Shown here: positions 1 to 7,374 of the stretch, piece after piece
Layout of the letters: every line of letters starts with the position of its first letter
Position numbering within the stretch: position 1 is the first letter of the stretch
DNA from: Verrucomicrobiales bacterium
GTDB taxonomy: Bacteria > Verrucomicrobiota > Verrucomicrobiia > Verrucomicrobiales > V1-33
Length of the DNA: 10,381 bases
Direction: 5' to 3'
NCBI GenBank assembly: GCA_023253575.1
Contig: JALRGB010000412.1
Location: forward strand, 1-10,381
The notes under the pieces: generated by a model
What the model saw: only the letters and a program-made list of their open reading frames with translations
Database searches by the model: none
What the model was told of the DNA's origin: nothing
Program-made: the position numbers and the translations under genes

Positions 1-3000
1 ACGGCCGGCATATCTTCCCGTCACCGGCACCTCAAGTCCGTATTTCTGCTGGAAGGCGAAAATGTCCTCGACCACCACTAGCCGCTGCCCTGGCCCCAAG
101 AATGTATCGCGGTTGTCAGGAAAACTGTACTCGATACCCTCGGTCAGCCGGCACCCGCGCAGGTTGACGGCCGCCTTGGAAATATTCTGCAGTTCCACAA
201 ATTCCTCGGCCGCCGCAGTGCCCGGATGATAGTTGATTTCGGAAAAGACCACCTCGCCGGGCGCCACCGGCGTGGCCGCCACTTGAAAAAATGCTTCGTC
301 CAGCGCCGACCATTGATTAGCATTGCGCGTGCGCGCCCGGACCAACGTGTTGCGAGTGATTTCCACTCCAGAATCACCACCCGTCGTGCGAGTCACCACC
401 AACTCAGCATCAAAACTCGCATCACTGCTGCTCGCCGTCGATTGATGCAGCTCCACCGCCAATACATTACGACCACTGCGAAACGCGGCCGGCGGCACCG
501 TGAAACTTAGAAAATTCTTGCCATCATCCGCCGCCGTGAGAGCCAACGACTCCCCCGTCACGACATCAATCAATCCATCGCGCGCCCGCTCCACCCCGTT
601 GATATAGGCAATCACCCCGTCATCCCGCTTGAGACGCAAAGTAGCCGCCGTGACCGTCGAATCCACCGGAAGCGAGAAGGCATGACGGAAATAAACAGTT
701 CGGTATCGGTCGACCGGATCGCCAAACGGTAACACCGTGGCTTCGTCATCCTCGCCATACCCCAGCTCAGCCTGCCCTTCACCCCACGCCGTATCATCAA
801 AATCAGGATGCTTCCAATGCGTGGCATCATAACCCGCCTGACCCACCACCACGTCGCTGGCCCCTAGCCCAGCCTGATCCGTGAACCACCTCCAGCGCGC
901 CCCCGCAGGCACCAACGGCTCGGTCACCACTCCGGTCGGCACCGCCCGGGCCGACGGCGCCAGCGCCCCGCCCGGCAGCCGCGGATCCGAACCATCGTCT
1001 GTATAATAAATTGTTCCTAGGGTGCCGGTCAGTGCGATACGCGCCCCAGCCGCCACCTGTCCGCCGCGCTGGCCGAAGAGCGGCGCCGCTAGGCTGGGGA
1101 GAAACCCGGCACTGCGATACTGCCCAAGCACAGTCGTCGAGCGCGTGTTCAACCAAGAATTGCGAATCTGATTTTTGGCCGTCAACCACGAGCTAGGCGT
1201 ACGATAATTCCAACGCGCGCTTTCCACAATAAACGGCCGCTCCAGCGCGTCCGCCAGCTGGTCAAGGCGCGCCACGTTGCGCGCCTGCGTCAGGGCCCCG
1301 CCATTCAACATGTGCTTCTGAATGCGATCGGCCAACAACATCCGGTAATCCTGATTCGCCTCCTTGTATAACATGGAAAAAATACTGCCGGGGCCATCAC
1401 CCCGCTGCCGACCCGGCGCGGACCGCGTCGTATTATTTCCCGCCGAAGTGCGCAGCCATCCGTCCGCATCATTGATCATAAACCGAAACCCGGATCCTGC
1501 CGCCCGAGTTCCAGACGCCCGATATTCATCTTCGGAATCACCAAACATGAAGGTCAGCATGTAATCGACATAATTCGGAACATTCAGATACGATTTCACC
1601 TGCGCGTAATTCCCCCGCAGCGACTTAATGCGCGCCCACGCGCTGCCGTCACCGTCGTAAGGATCGCCCGGCTCAGCCCAACCGCCCACATTGAGATTTC
1701 CATTGATAGATTCGTAATCCTCAGGCTGCCCACCAAGATAGTCGGATTGCATGTCCGCATCCCAGCGCTCGCGCAAATGATAGACCCCCCAATACGTGCC
1801 ATTGTAATACAAATGCACCCAGCGCCCGTGCGGACTCAATTGCCCCATATCCAGCATCAGTGCGTCCGTAAAGGGATTGGATAAATAAAAACCTCGATCC
1901 ACCATATCATGCGATCCATTCCTCAAATCCAATGAGTTAAAGCTTGTCACCGGCTCCAGTCCGCGCTCAAACCCCTTGAAAATGGGATAGTTCAGCCGCC
2001 CGTTTCCATATGACTTGCGAAAATGGAAACGGAAACTCTTTTTGGCAAAATCCGTGTAGTCGCCGCCAAACCGCTCCACTCCACAGTTTTCCTGAAACCC
2101 TTCGCCCGGCGCCCCGTTGGGGACGATAAACTCAAGAGAGGCCGGCACATCCACTCCGTTGGGAATGGCGAGGGGCGTCACCATCGAGAGACTGGGCAGG
2201 TCAGTGAGCGCCGGAATAACCTGCGGCCCGTAAGTCGCATGCCGAGTGATGCTGGTGCGCATGACTGACGACGCTTTGACGCCTTCCGGGAAAATATACG
2301 TCTGAGTCATGACGGTGGCCGGCGCAAAGCCGTCTTTGACGGCAATGACGCGCAGGACGGTAGTCGTACTAATCGTCAGCGGCGCCGCGTACACGAGACC
2401 GGTCGTGGCTGACGGCGCACTCCCGTCCAGCGTGTACCGCAACGTGGCACCGGGAGTGGAGGTACTCACCGCCACCGTCTGCGGACCAGTAAAAACCCCA
2501 CGATTCACACTGAAAACCGGGTTTTCGACAACCCCAAGGAAACCAGCCCCGTTAGGTTCGCCCGGCGTAGCCGGACTAAAATACCGGGCACGCCCGCCCT
2601 CATCCAGCCCGTAACTCCTCCCCCGTGACTGCTCAGGATAGGACGCCGGCACCGGAAAGGTGGTCGGAAACTGGCTCAATACCGTGACCCCGTCAGGAGC
2701 CGTCAGCGCCAAAAAATCACCATCCGTCTTCAGTGAGAAATTCGTGTGCGCCGGCGCCCCCGGCTCCCAACGCGCCTTGCCCGAAGCAAAAACGACCAGA
2801 TGACCGCGAGCCGGCACCGTCACCGACGGAAATACCCACTGCGCCAGGCGAGCCGGATCATCGCTCAAAGAATAGTTCTTCAAATTGAGCGCAAACACGT
2901 TGGGATTGGCAATTTCAATCCAGTCGACACTCTCGTCATCATCGTCAAAATACGTACCATCCGGAGAGGCCAGAAACTCGCTGATCAACGGAGGCGTTTC

Positions 3001-3795
3001 CGGTTCGTCCACACCAATGACCAGAGTAGCGGTCGTGGTGCCCGCCGCGTTGGTGGCACTCAGTGTGTAGGTGGTGGTCACATCCGGACTGACCGTGATC
3101 GTACCCGTGGCGGTGGCTAGCGGCCCTACCTCCGGCGCAATCGAAAGCGTCGTCCCATTATCAACCTGCCACCCCAGCACAGCGACCCCAGGCCGGCCGG
3201 CCTGCCCCGTGACCGTGAGGTTACCCGCGTCCGTATCAAACCTCCGAATGACAGGCACCGCCGCCGGCCAAGCCTCAACCTCAGCAATCTGCGGGCTACT
3301 GCCATCACCACCCAGATTCTCAATCCGAAGGTACCGGCCCCCAAAAAGTACACCCGCCCCTTGCCCAGCCACAATCGTGTCCGCCGTCCCACGCGCCACA
3401 TAAGTGCCATCCATCCGCACATCACCCGACCAGTTGATTTGACCAGGAATATTCCCGCCATCCGCAAAAATCGTCACCCGATACCGACGCAGCCGCTCCG
3501 GACAACAATCAGGTCGACTCCAAAGCGCAATCCGATCGAGAACCCGCACCCGCCCGAGATCAATTTGATAATAAAACCCGCGCGTGCCGGACGTGGCATT
3601 GGGATGAGTGTATGTCCTGCGGTTGCCGTCCGTCAAACTCTCCACCGGATTGCCCGGCACCACCTGAGCACTGGAAATCACCGGCCGGCCAAGCGCAAAA
3701 TTCCCCTCCTGCGACCAGACCCGACAGGAAACAAAAAAACCCAAAAAAACAGCCAAAGAAAGAAATGAACGACACATGCGGCGGAAATAATTCAT
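1..3795 (-). CDS. Secreted CotH/lamin-tail multidomain protein (C-terminus beyond window)
   Basis: Open minus-strand frame of 1265 codons from ATG at 3795 to the left edge with no stop, so the C-terminus is missing. Residues 1-30 look like a signal peptide (MNYFRRMCRSFLSLAVFLGF, probable cleavage near VWS-Q). Domains read from the translation: F5/8C or galactose-binding-like (about 32-175), Ig-like (about 179-262), lamin-tail (about 268-415, with SVDWIEIANPN), chitobiase/HEX C-like repeat (about 420-500, YTLDGSAPS), CotH kinase-like (about 536-840, with WVHLYYNGTYWGVYHLRERW near 659-678 and a D-A-D motif at 776-778), second chitobiase-like unit (about 898-945, YYTDDGSDP), beta-sandwich (about 965-1150), and second lamin-tail (from about 1178, VFSEINYHPG). 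CotH of Bacillus is a protein kinase of spore-coat proteins; in PVC bacteria such mosaics are secreted and of unknown function. ATG at 3777 (Met7) is an alternative start. No Shine-Dalgarno is visible. Domain identity is fairly sure; function is not. Confidence 0.88.
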   Translation of the reverse strand, partial: MNYFRRMCRSFLSLAVFLGFFVSCRVWSQEGNFALGRPVISSAQVVPGNPVESLTDGNRRTYTHPNATSGTRGFYYQIDLGRVRVLDRIALWSRPDCCPERLRRYRVTIFADGGNIPGQINWSGDVRMDGTYVARGTADTIVAGQGAGVLFGGRYLRIENLGGDGSSPQIAEVEAWPAAVPVIRRFDTDAGNLTVTGQAGRPGVAVLGWQVDNGTTLSIAPEVGPLATATGTITVSPDVTTTYTLSATNAAGTTTATLVIGVDEPETPPLISEFLASPDGTYFDDDDESVDWIEIANPNVFALNLKNYSLSDDPARLAQWVFPSVTVPARGHLVVFASGKARWEPGAPAHTNFSLKTDGDFLALTAPDGVTVLSQFPTTFPVPASYPEQSRGRSYGLDEGGRARYFSPATPGEPNGAGFLGVVENPVFSVNRGVFTGPQTVAVSTSTPGATLRYTLDGSAPSATTGLVYAAPLTISTTTVLRVIAVKDGFAPATVMTQTYIFPEGVKASSVMRTSITRHATYGPQVIPALTDLPSLSMVTPLAIPNGVDVPASLEFIVPNGAPGEGFQENCGVERFGGDYTDFAKKSFRFHFRKSYGNGRLNYPIFKGFERGLEPVTSFNSLDLRNGSHDMVDRGFYLSNPFTDALMLDMGQLSPHGRWVHLYYNGTYWGVYHLRERWDADMQSDYLGGQPEDYESINGNLNVGGWAEPGDPYDGDGSAWARIKSLRGNYAQVKSYLNVPNYVDYMLTFMFGDSEDEYRASGTRAAGSGFRFMINDADGWLRTSAGNNTTRSAPGRQRGDGPGSIFSMLYKEANQDYRMLLADRIQKHMLNGGALTQARNVARLDQLADALERPFIVESARWNYRTPSSWLTAKNQIRNSWLNTRSTTVLGQYRSAGFLPSLAAPLFGQRGGQVAAGARIALTGTLGTIYYTDDGSDPRLPGGALAPSARAVPTGVVTEPLVPAGARWRWFTDQAGLGASDVVVGQAGYDATHWKHPDFDDTAWGEGQAELGYGEDDEATVLPFGDPVDRYRTVYFRHAFSLPVDSTVTAATLRLKRDDGVIAYINGVERARDGLIDVVTGESLALTAADDGKNFLSFTVPPAAFRSGRNVLAVELHQSTASSSDASFDAELVVTRTTGGDSGVEITRNTLVRARTRNANQWSALDEAFFQVAATPVAPGEVVFSEINYHPGTAAAEEFVELQNISKAAVNLRGCRLTEGIEYSFPDNRDTFLGPGQRLVVVEDIFAFQQKYGLEVPVTGRYAGR

Positions 3796-3846
3796 TATGA
3801 CGCACCACAGCCATCAGGTGCAAAAGAAATCGCCCCTGCACGCTCA

Positions 3847-3930
3847 GATCCTGCCGTCCGCCCCCCGTCCGCGTCTCACCCTCGACCTCACCCTCGCGCG
3901 CCCCCCTTCGCTTCGCTTCTCCTTGCCCCA
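3847..3930. repeat. Pyrimidine-rich tract with a 10-bp tandem repeat in the divergent promoter region
   Basis: The plus strand is strongly pyrimidine-rich and G-poor over this stretch. It contains CTCACCCTCG twice, at 3875-3884 and 3887-3896 (period 12), and a CTTCG doublet at 3910-3919. It lies between the divergent starts at 3795 and 3979, inside the 183-bp intergenic region. It could form part of the untranslated leader of the CotH gene or a protein-binding site; no function can be assigned from sequence. Confidence 0.45.
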
Positions 3931-3952
3931 CCGGGCACTCGCAGGGTATACT
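3923..3952 (+). promoter_or_regulatory. Sigma70-type promoter of the zinc-ribbon gene
   Basis: TTGCCC at 3923-3928 and TATACT at 3947-3952 are separated by 18 bp, close to the TTGACA/TATAAT consensus. Predicted transcription start is near 3959, giving a leader of about 20 nt before the ATG at 3979. Assignment rests on motif match and placement only. Confidence 0.5.
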
Positions 3953-3978
3953 TTCAAGTCGGGCTGTCCCGTCTCTTC

Positions 3979-4281
3979 ATGCTCAAAGCCGATTATTTCA
4001 TCTGCCCGGATTGCGGAGCCGAAGTGCGCGTCGGCTCCCGCGGGTGCGCTCGGTGCGCCTCCGAACGGGCCACCAAATCCTGGGATAAACGAAAACCATG
4101 GACCCAAGAGGAAACCCACGACGGACTGGATCTTCCCGATGAGGAATTTAATTACGAAGATTTCCTGAACGAGGAATTTGGCGGCGGCCGCAAAAAGTCC
4201 GCCCTCGATTGGGTGTGGTGGACCACCGCGCTCGTCCTCGTGATCGCCCTCGCCGCCGGATACATCCTCGTCCGCCATTAG
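3979..4281 (+). CDS. Small zinc-ribbon protein with C-terminal membrane anchor
   Basis: Encodes 100 residues. The N-terminus carries two CxxC pairs, CPDC at 9-12 and CARC at 23-26, spaced as in a zinc ribbon. An acidic middle follows (about 40-67, including DLPDEEFNYEDFLNEEFGGG), then a short basic patch (RKKSALD), then one hydrophobic helix (about 78-97, WVWWTTALVLVIALAAGYIL) ending in VRH. The layout suggests a tail-anchored membrane protein with a cytoplasmic metal-binding head. The acidic region could be a protein-protein contact. The family is not one I can name. The gene is divergent from the CotH mosaic, has its own promoter, and has no Shine-Dalgarno before the ATG. A hairpin at 4311-4326 lies about 30 bp past the stop. 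That it is a real gene is fairly sure from the paired cysteines and the anchor; the function is unknown. Confidence 0.8.
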   Translation: MLKADYFICPDCGAEVRVGSRGCARCASERATKSWDKRKPWTQEETHDGLDLPDEEFNYEDFLNEEFGGGRKKSALDWVWWTTALVLVIALAAGYILVRH

Positions 4282-4310
4282 CCGGGTCCACCACCGCATT
4301 CCCATGCCCA

Positions 4311-4326
4311 TGCCCCGGCTGGGGCA
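4311..4326 (+). terminator. Candidate hairpin terminator after the zinc-ribbon gene, no T-run
   Basis: TGCCCC and GGGGCA form a perfect 6-bp stem around a GGCT loop, 30 bp after the stop codon. No T-run follows, so it is not a classical intrinsic terminator. It may instead stabilise the 3' end of the transcript or be incidental in GC-rich DNA. Confidence 0.3.
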
Positions 4327-4461
4327 GCGCGCCCCATGGGATTGGCGTGGCCCCGTTAGGGCAAATTGAACAATCACGTTTCCGATCCCTTACTCAGCCC
4401 CCAACTAGGGCATTGCGGCCCCATGTGTCGGCGGAGCTCCGTTGAAGCTTATCAGCTATCC

Positions 4462-4503
4462 TCGCGGAGAGGGATCTGAAAGAGAGATCCAAACCATCCG
4501 CGA
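4462..4503. other. Nested stem-loop upstream of the GntR promoter
   Basis: An outer 7-bp stem TCGCGGA (4462-4468) with TCCGCGA (4497-4503) encloses an inner 6-bp stem GGATCT (4472-4477) with AGATCC (4485-4490) and a 7-nt loop. The internal loop is GAG on one side and AAACCA on the other. All 13 pairs are Watson-Crick. It ends 27 bp before the predicted -35 box. It might be a transcript 3' structure from upstream, an untranslated RNA element, or a bipartite protein-binding site. Confidence 0.4.
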
Positions 4504-4530
4504 TCGCCCGCACTTTGCTAAAAATTTCCA

Positions 4531-4560
4531 TTGACGCATTACTGTACATATTAAATATAT
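4531..4560 (+). promoter_or_regulatory. Promoter of the GntR-ABC-permease operon
   Basis: TTGACG at 4531-4536 matches five of six consensus -35 bases. The A+T-rich stretch that follows offers AATATA at 4554-4559 (17-bp spacing) or TATATA at 4556-4561 (19-bp spacing) as the -10. Transcription would start near 4567-4571, leaving a leader of only about 12-15 nt before the GTG at 4582. The local A+T richness stands out sharply against the GC-rich surroundings. Confidence 0.5.
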
Positions 4561-4566
4561 ACACTA
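4540..4566. promoter_or_regulatory. Putative GntR (YtrA-type) operator
   Basis: A 27-bp inverted repeat centred on A4553, in which 11 of 13 base pairs match. The core GTACATATTAAATATATAC (4544-4562) has a single mismatched pair. It overlaps the predicted -10 and lies just 16 bp before the GntR start codon. YtrA-type regulators typically repress their own operon by binding a palindrome over the promoter with GTA/TAC-type ends, so autoregulation is the natural inference. Confidence 0.6.
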
Positions 4567-4581
4567 GTTGCATCCAAGACC

Positions 4582-4983
4582 GTGCCCCCGAAATCCATCA
4601 AATTCCTCCTGCCGCCGATCTCGGCTGCCGCGCCGGGCACGCTTTACGAGCAGATTGTCAGCGGGTTGAAGCGTGCGATTGGTGAGCGCAAGATCAATGC
4701 GGGCGATGCGCTGCCCTCCTTCCGCCAGCTTGCGGAAGAGATGCTGGTGAGCGTGATCACGGTGAAGCGCGCTTACGAGGAACTCGAGCGCGAGGGCATT
4801 ATTTTCCGAAGGCAAGGGCTCGGGACTTTTGTCGCGGAGGGAGGCGGAGACCGCAGTCGCGAGGCCAAGATCGAGCATGCCCGCACGCTTCTCAAGGACG
4901 CGGCCCGCGAAGCCACCGAAGCCGGTCTGACCCCGGCCGAAGTGCGCCGGCTTTTTCGTGAAACCCTCAACGAATCCCCATGA
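4582..4983 (+). CDS. GntR family transcriptional regulator, YtrA type
   Basis: Encodes 133 residues from a GTG start; no other in-frame start lies between the upstream stop at 4552-4554 and this GTG. Residues about 18-87 form the GntR winged helix: LYEQIVSGLKRAI, then GDALPSFRQLAEEM, then VSVITVKRAYEELEREG (recognition helix about 57-69), then the wing RRQGLGTFV. Only about 46 residues follow, predicted helical, with no FCD or UTRA effector domain. This short C-terminus is the mark of the YtrA subfamily, whose members usually repress an adjacent ABC transporter operon. The stop overlaps the ATG of the ATPase gene as ATGA, so the two are translationally coupled. A palindrome over its own promoter (4540-4566) is the likely operator. 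The effector is unknown; Firmicute relatives respond to envelope-active antibiotics. Confidence 0.9.
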   Translation: MPPKSIKFLLPPISAAAPGTLYEQIVSGLKRAIGERKINAGDALPSFRQLAEEMLVSVITVKRAYEELEREGIIFRRQGLGTFVAEGGGDRSREAKIEHARTLLKDAAREATEAGLTPAEVRRLFRETLNESP

Positions 4984-5852
4984 ACACGATCCCAGCACTC
5001 GAAGTTTCCGGCTTGGAAAAACATTACCCACGCTTCGGCCTAGGCCCGCTCGACCTCACAGTGCCACCCGGTTCGATCTATGGATTGATCGGCCCGAATG
5101 GGGCGGGAAAAACCACGCTTATCGACCTCATCTTCGGCATGGGTTCGCCCGATGCCGGCACGATCAAGGTTTGTGGGTACGATCACGAGCGGGATGAAGT
5201 GGCCGTGAAACAACGCGCGGCCTACGTCGGCCCGGACTTAAATTTCGTGGCATGGGGCAAAGTCGGGCGCGCCATCCGTTTCAACCGCGGCTTTCGCCCG
5301 ACGTGGGACGATGGTTACTGCGCTCGGCTGATGCAGGATTTCGGGATTTCCGCAGATGATCGCATCGGCACGCTTTCGTTTGGCGGCCGCACGAAACTCG
5401 CGCTGCTTCTCGCGCTAGCCTGGAGGCCGCCCTTGCTCGTGCTCGACGAACCGACAACCGGCATCGACGCGCATTCGAAGAAGGCCGTCTTTGCCGAGAT
5501 GCTGAACATCGTCCGCGACGAGGCGCGCACTGTTTTCATCTCATCGCACCAGATCTCCGATCTCGAAAGATTCGCTGATCGCGTAGGAGTGCTGCACAAA
5601 GGACGGCTGGTCGCTGAGGGCACGACGGCCGAGTTGGTCGATCGGCATGTACAGGCGGAATGGGTGGCCGAAAACGCGGACGCCTTCGCTCATATCCCGG
5701 GTCTCACCGTGCAGGAACGCGACGGCGCGAACTGGCGCGCGGTGCTCGATACACTGACATGCCCGGTCCATTCCCTCGAGTCACGCGGGGCCCGCGACGT
5801 GCGCACGCAGCCGCTCACACTCGAAGACCTCTTCCTCGCCCTGACCCAATGA
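4980..5852 (+). CDS. ABC transporter ATP-binding protein, YtrB-like
   Basis: Encodes 290 residues. Walker A is GPNGAGKT at 38-45, Walker B plus catalytic Glu is LLVLDEP at 152-158 followed by a D-loop (TGID), and the switch histidine is His190 (FISSHQISDLERF). The signature segment reads LSFGGRTK (132-139) rather than the usual LSGGQ. The region where the Q-loop glutamine normally sits reads AAYVGPDLNF (80-89) and lacks a glutamine. The RGFRPTWD stretch (103-110) is a landmark of the ATPases that accompany YtrA regulators. Residues after about 215 form a C-terminal extension. This cytoplasmic subunit would drive the permease encoded 60 bp downstream. Its start overlaps the regulator stop by 4 bp, with no Shine-Dalgarno. 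Substrate and direction are not evident, but an exporter fits the family better, as no binding protein is present. Confidence 0.93.
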   Translation: MNTIPALEVSGLEKHYPRFGLGPLDLTVPPGSIYGLIGPNGAGKTTLIDLIFGMGSPDAGTIKVCGYDHERDEVAVKQRAAYVGPDLNFVAWGKVGRAIRFNRGFRPTWDDGYCARLMQDFGISADDRIGTLSFGGRTKLALLLALAWRPPLLVLDEPTTGIDAHSKKAVFAEMLNIVRDEARTVFISSHQISDLERFADRVGVLHKGRLVAEGTTAELVDRHVQAEWVAENADAFAHIPGLTVQERDGANWRAVLDTLTCPVHSLESRGARDVRTQPLTLEDLFLALTQ

Positions 5853-5875
5853 ACGTGGCCTTCTCCCCAAAGTGA
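5849..5875 (+). other. Eight-codon micro-ORF between ATPase and permease
   Basis: ATG at 5849 overlaps the ATPase stop as ATGA and encodes MNVAFSPK before TGA at 5873-5875. It lies in the 60-bp gap before the permease ATG at 5913, in a different frame. It might help ribosomes carry over to the permease start, or it may be chance. No independent support is visible. Confidence 0.15.
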
Positions 5876-5912
5876 AGACGCCGTTCGCTTTCAATTTCCC
5901 GACTCCACTGTC

Positions 5913-7337
5913 ATGAAATCTCTCATTCTCGATTTCCTCTATCGCTGGCGCTGGCTCTTCGTGATCTCGCTCTTAGTTTCCGCAGCCAGCAGTCTCTTCG
6001 GGCTGCCACTCATCCTCGCCCCTGCCGCAGTCGGCGCCCTTCAACTTGATGCGCAGCGCGGCGTTTTCCGCGCGGTTCGTCCACTGCCCCTCACGCGACA
6101 GGATCAGGCCAAAGCTTGGTGGGTCATCGGGGTACCATTGCTACCGCTCCTCTCCGTGCCGGCGCTCGTGCTCGGAATCATGCTGTGCCCTCACTTTCAG
6201 CCAAGCGCCCGCTCTTTACAGTCTGCTCGCATCGCCGCCCCCATGACCGAAACCATGCTGCCGATGGAGCCTCGCCCGGCGGCATTACCCGAGACATCCG
6301 TACCGGACACGGAGCACCGTTACATCGCGCCGCCTCAGGCACCGGAGAAAAACCGGCCCTCGCTGTGGTTCGCCGCCGCGATACAATCATGGGTGGCGCT
6401 GGGTTACGCCGGGTTCTGCTTTTTCCTCATGCAATGGGCCCCGCAGCGCCCAGCAGAAAACCTCTCCGAGAACGTCCAACAGGGCGTCTTCGGCCTGCTC
6501 TGGGGAATCTCAATGCCAGGCGTCGTATTTTTGCTACCAAACCTCCCGCGCAGTCCCGACACCATCGCGACCTGGCACTGGGCAGTCTTAGCGGCGGCAC
6601 CGGTTTTTGTCGCCCTCTCCTCCTTCAGCGCGGCCAAGTTGGCGCGGCAGCGCATGTTTGTGACGGCCGCGAAAAAGAGCCCGCAAGCCACCACTGAATC
6701 GTTGGCCCTTACCGGCGGTCTCACCGGCATCCCGCTCTATATCGTGAATTTCGCCGGGCGCATCATACTGATGGTTGCCCTGATAGCCGTGGTGCAGTTT
6801 ATGATGCTGCGGTTGATCTTGCAGGGAAATCAGCCAGCTGACGGCCTGCAAGTCTCGCTGATGAGCATGATGTTTGGCGCGGCCGTCGCAGAATCCATCG
6901 GCATGAGAGCGCTCCGCGCACTGCCGCTTTCCACGCCGAAACTTGCCTTGCTGCTTTCGCTCATCCCTTGGGCCGGCGCCATCTCCAGTGCGATTTATTC
7001 CACCGTGTGCTGCCGTGCGGGTAATCCGGAGCTTTCCGTCTGGGTGAACTTGGCCGCACAAGCCGTGGCACTCTGCGGTTGGGCGACCCTCGCCCTCTCC
7101 ATCACCCTCCACATCTCTTCGAGCGGACGGCTTTTCGTGCTCGTGCTGCTCGTTTTAATACCCAGCATAGCCATACAATGGGCCGTGCAATACACTGTTC
7201 CGATAGCTGCTATCGGATTGGTAGCAGGCTGCGCCGGGTTTGCGCTCTTGATCCGCGGACTGAGGAAATCCAGCGCCTTCTATCGACCACGCGGGTTTTT
7301 CGGTATGACTCCGGGACAGCCGACGGCCGTGCGTTAG
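5913..7337 (+). CDS. ABC transporter permease, polytopic membrane protein
   Basis: Encodes 474 residues from ATG. About 11-12 hydrophobic segments are visible, at roughly 14-45, 69-91, 152-175, 191-209, 222-241, 273-301, 312-330, 343-365, 376-400 and 407-448 (the longest probably contain two helices). A soluble proline-rich linker spans about 95-148. Two matching amphipathic motifs, RPLPLTRQDQAKAWW (56-70) and RALPLSTPKLALLLS (335-349), occupy equivalent places in the two halves, suggesting a duplicated fold. The last residues (RKSSAFYRPRGFF) are basic and probably cytoplasmic. It is the third gene of the regulator-ATPase-permease operon and the only membrane subunit visible, so with the ATPase it probably forms the complete transporter. 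No domain family can be named with certainty and the substrate is unknown. Expression ends at the hairpin at 7400-7433. Confidence 0.85.
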   Translation: MKSLILDFLYRWRWLFVISLLVSAASSLFGLPLILAPAAVGALQLDAQRGVFRAVRPLPLTRQDQAKAWWVIGVPLLPLLSVPALVLGIMLCPHFQPSARSLQSARIAAPMTETMLPMEPRPAALPETSVPDTEHRYIAPPQAPEKNRPSLWFAAAIQSWVALGYAGFCFFLMQWAPQRPAENLSENVQQGVFGLLWGISMPGVVFLLPNLPRSPDTIATWHWAVLAAAPVFVALSSFSAAKLARQRMFVTAAKKSPQATTESLALTGGLTGIPLYIVNFAGRIILMVALIAVVQFMMLRLILQGNQPADGLQVSLMSMMFGAAVAESIGMRALRALPLSTPKLALLLSLIPWAGAISSAIYSTVCCRAGNPELSVWVNLAAQAVALCGWATLALSITLHISSSGRLFVLVLLVLIPSIAIQWAVQYTVPIAAIGLVAGCAGFALLIRGLRKSSAFYRPRGFFGMTPGQPTAVR

Positions 7338-7374
7338 ACCTCGAGATGACAGTTCATGACCGGTTGAGAGCCAA

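Larger units (their letters stand above)
4282..4530. other. Gene-free region with several inverted repeats
   Basis: Between the zinc-ribbon stop and the GntR promoter I see no convincing reading frame, tRNA or transposase remnant. It contains a hairpin at 4311-4326, a CCCATGGG palindrome at 4333-4340, a 10-bp palindrome CGGAGCTCCG at 4432-4441, and a nested stem-loop at 4462-4503. CCCATG at 4301-4306 is tandemly repeated at 4307-4312 and can pair with CATGGG at 4335-4340, enclosing the first hairpin. Confidence 0.6.

Noticed and set aside
827..1189. Minus-strand 120-codon frame and many similar frames inside 1-3795
   Set aside because: They are out of frame with a continuous 1265-codon domain-rich protein; GC-rich DNA produces many such shadow frames.
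3794..3824. Minus-strand promoter TTGCAC with 17-bp spacing to TCATAA for the CotH gene
   Set aside because: The -10 would overlap the ATG at 3795 and only works if translation starts at Met7 (3777); the -10 match is poor, so it is not listed as a feature.
3844..4377. 177-codon minus-strand frame opposite the zinc-ribbon gene
   Set aside because: It is antisense to a frame with paired CxxC motifs and a membrane helix, spans both promoters, and its translation is low-complexity with no recognisable motif.
4282..4530. tRNA, small gene or CRISPR-like repeats in the 300-bp gap
   Set aside because: No cloverleaf with a T-arm consensus, no regularly spaced repeats, and no frame with plausible coding features.
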